NCBI GenBank assembly: GCA_020081605.1
Contig: JAHREC010000049.1
Location: 2,914,001 to 2,978,000 of the forward strand
Length of the DNA: 64,000 bases
Source of the DNA: Albifimbria verrucaria
Lineage: Eukaryota; Ascomycota; Sordariomycetes; Hypocreales; Stachybotryaceae
Direction: 5' to 3'
This document shows positions 61,455 to 64,000 of this stretch, piece by piece; position 1 is the stretch's first letter, and every line of letters starts with the position of its first letter. The notes under the pieces were generated by a model. The model was not told where the DNA came from and did no database searches. It saw only the letters and a list, made by a program, of their open reading frames with translations. Position numbers and translations under genes: made by a program.

Positions 61455-64000
61455 TCATACCCGCTGATCAGCAAAGTCCAGAACCTCGCAATCATCCTCG
61501 AAGAAGCCATCCTCGTCAGGATCCCTTGACGCGCTCCACGCCGTCGTCGGGTTGTAACGACGATCTGCTCTGCATCCCCGTACTGCATTACTCGTTCCAT
61601 CGCAGAGGGAGGCAAGGCCCGATGCTCGTCAAAGCCACCAGAGTCTTGGTCTGGCAATGACGCAGGTCCTAGGTCAAGCTTCACAACTGAAATATCTTGA
61701 CCAAAGGCCCATACAGACGAGACCGGCGCAGCACCAGAGGCCGGAACTGCCGTGGTACCTGCGTCTGGCAAGTCCGCATGCGCATTCTTCTTCTTCTTCC
61801 TGGAACCATTCCTTTCATCCAAACCAGTGTTTGCAAGAGCGAGTGTAACCGACTCCATGTCTTCCGCTCCTCGGCTGTACTCGCACAGCGCGACGCGCCT
61901 GTCCGTATGGAATGGCTGATATGGAGCGCTTGATTCTATCTCTGCCTGGGGAATTGCCGAGTCCAGGCTGCCGTCAGAAGATTTGGCTCGCTGTCGGCCT
62001 CGAAGAGTCATCGTGTTGCCAGCGTCCAACTCCCGATCGGACAAATCAAGGTTTTCTTCCGCAGCTCCCAGATCAACTATTTGCCGAACAGCGGGGGCGA
62101 CGACATCATCAGGTAACAGCGGTACCTTGAAGTCTGTGTACTTGACAGTACGCCCACCTCGTTTGCTCGCTTGACCAGGAGACTGCCGAACCCTGTACGG
62201 AAAGGTGCGTACACTACCACCACCCACAGCAAAAGAGTGTGAGATTTCTTGGACCTCATCCAAGAGACACATGCAGCAGACGGCAGTATCCCGCTCGGTG
62301 GTAGTGAGACACGGTTCTCGCCAGTATGACGAAGTTGGCTAATGGCCGTCCCAGTCTTGCCCAGTGAACTGCTAATACTGGCTGCAATAACGCGACTGCC
62401 ATGCGCCGCCGAGTCTTTGAGAATGTTTCCAGCTGCAGCCGGGGCAGCAGTACTGCCCCGACGTTGCCCGGTTACAAAGGGCCTTGCGGCATGGTAAGCA
62501 GCGCCTAGGGCGCCAGAAGCAATCGAAACGGCCGAGCTTGGCGCTTCGTAGGTTTCTGCGGGCTTCTCTGGAACAGCCTTGCGACGTCGAGGCGGTGGCC
62601 ACATGAATGCACTGGGAGGCATATCAAGCAGATGAATCGTTCCCCGCTCTGTGACCATAGCCAGACGCTCCCTTGAGGCTCTGCCCAGGCAACGTCGACA
62701 ATCCTCGCCACTGTCATACGCGAGAACTGGGCGATTTGACGCACTTGAGGGCCGACACTGTCACTGGGAGACAATGTAGCTTGCAGCGGGGATGATCTCG
62801 TGTGTTGAATACGGAACAAATCCCACACTGTTTGTACATCGCCTTTGCTGCTGGCCGTGAAAAGAGCGAGCGACGAAGGCGAAAACGAGAGGAAGCTGCA
62901 CCCAAGAGGCGCTGCAAACGTTGTCAATGGATGGATTGAAGAAGATGCCGCTAAAGTCTCGGTATCTAGGATAGAGACTAGTCCCGGCTCCTTGGGGTTG
63001 CCTGCCCAGACTTTCCATGTGTGGGAGGGAATTGGCCAGCCTCTGCATGGGACGGGTGTGAACCAGACCACTGCTGAGGAGGCGAGCGTGCTTGCTGCTG
63101 TGGTGACTGCGGGCTGGACGACCTATTCCAGTACGTGTTCCAGGCCTGCAAGCCTTGCTGCCCTACCCACTTGGCACCCTGAATCAGCTCTTGGGTGGTT
63201 TCTCTCATGATCTTGTTGACCATGCTATCAGAGATAGGCAAGTCCACGGAAGAGGTGACGGGAGGCAGATGAGGTGGTGTCAGGGTTGCCAGTCCTGGGG
63301 CACGGCCGATGACCGGGACTGGCACATGAGCTCTAAGGGTGATTTGCGAAGACGGAGCAGCTGGACAGTACGCTATCCAACGACCTCCCAGAGTCAAGAT
63401 GGGGTTTGAGGGGTTGGACCGGGGCGGGCCAGCGGAAGCATGCAACTTCTCGCCCTCCTCTGTCATGTCTGCCCGGTGGCTCTGTTGGAGACTAGCCCAG
63501 AGCTTACCAACGCAGCCAAAGTATGGAGATGTTCCCGCCTCAGAGATATGCTGATAAATCCAGCACTCGCCGGTAACACCAGAGCAGACCGCAATGCTGC
63601 CCTTGTCGGCCTTGATGGTGAGTGAGCCACTTGGTGGCGGTGGTCGGAAGACAGGGTTAGTTAATGGAATGGTTGAGTTGATTGCCACCTCTGGCAGCTG
63701 TAGCAATGTGTCCACCAATTTGCTGGTTTTTAATGAATAAACTTGCACACAAGTTTGGTAGGAAGTGATGGCGGGAGAGGGTCGGCCATGGAAACCATCC
63801 TGTTGCAGGAGAGCAGTCCGGGGACTCGCAGCGCCGTTGGTCTTTGGCTCGGCACCGTCTTCCTCGACTATTACCCCGGCGGCGCAGGAGGTATGACTGG
63901 CCCATGGAGCACTACAGCTACCAGGGGAGAAGGCGTCTGCAGAACCGCTCGCGGTCCAAGGCAAGATCTTGGCGTGGTGCACACCACCATGGAGACCCTT
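61455..64000 (-). CDS. WD40/BCAS3-like protein, 5' end beyond the window
   Basis: Partial: the frame is open to the right edge, so the N-terminus is missing. The visible part includes SYQTCVQVYSLKTSKLVDTL, LTLGGRWIAYCPAAPSSQIT, and PLGCSFLSFSPSSLALFTAS followed by KGDVQTVWDLFRIQHTRSSP, which looks like a WD/propeller blade. Further on come RLAMVTERGTIHLLDMPPSA, a Ser/Ala-rich stretch, and an acidic end (DEDGFFEDDCEVLDFADQRV) stopping at 61455. This suits the fungal BCAS3/Atg18-related WD40 family, which binds phosphoinositides in autophagy, but identity rests on a few motifs. Shifts near 61535, 62270, 62660 and 62980 join several frames. What else it could be: another beta-propeller adaptor. 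Confidence 0.6.

Overview
The window is nuclear DNA of a filamentous ascomycete, most likely a Sordariomycete and possibly Hypocreales. The signs are short introns of about 45-125 nt (GT...AG, CTAAC-type branch points), a Zn2Cys6 regulator with a fungal-specific domain, a large OPT transporter, a mitochondrial PDX1, and a NACHT-type fungal NLR. Order and species cannot be fixed from sequence alone. I support about 22 protein genes and no tRNA or rRNA. Two long stretches (9.6-13.4 kb and 37.9-44.3 kb) and the first 4.1 kb look gene-free.

Layout. 4-9.6 kb: a mitochondrial membrane protein, the PDH-complex component PDX1, and a CaiB/BaiF CoA-transferase. 13.4-21.8 kb: a possible catabolic trio of Zn2Cys6 regulator, intradiol (hydroxyquinol-type) dioxygenase and OPT transporter. 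22.5-34.4 kb: housekeeping genes, namely mitochondrial beta-ketoacyl synthase (CEM1), CBP3 chaperone, dihydrofolate reductase, kappa-class GST, an SDR, and the chromatin AAA ATPase YTA7. 36.9-37.9 kb: a secreted alpha-carbonic anhydrase. 44.3-49.5 kb: a BNI4-like septum scaffold and tRNA-dihydrouridine synthase DUS1. 50.7-56.6 kb: an immunity-like island. 57.1-64 kb: splicing factor CWC22, DPM2, and a WD40/BCAS3-like gene that runs off the right edge.

Most interesting part. At 50.7-55.0 kb an NLR-like gene (short Asn/Gly/Gln-rich motif, NACHT ATPase, degenerate C-terminal repeats) is transcribed away from a small SesA-domain gene. The NLR carries its motif at its N-terminus and the SesA protein carries a related motif at its C-terminus (NTGSGAQYNANNIYFG against NTGTGQIYVGQTMNFG). 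This is the layout of fungal amyloid signalosomes, in which an NLR templates aggregation of a neighbouring cell-death effector. An Ifi6/16 (ISG12)-like small membrane protein lies just beyond and may be a third member.

Data caveat. Almost every longer gene is broken by one or more single-base shifts. Where I could reconstruct them, the fix is one missing base, usually in a homopolymer of 3-6 nt. I read these as sequencing or assembly deletions, not as pseudogenes. Gene ends are given as the reading frames imply after allowing for such shifts.
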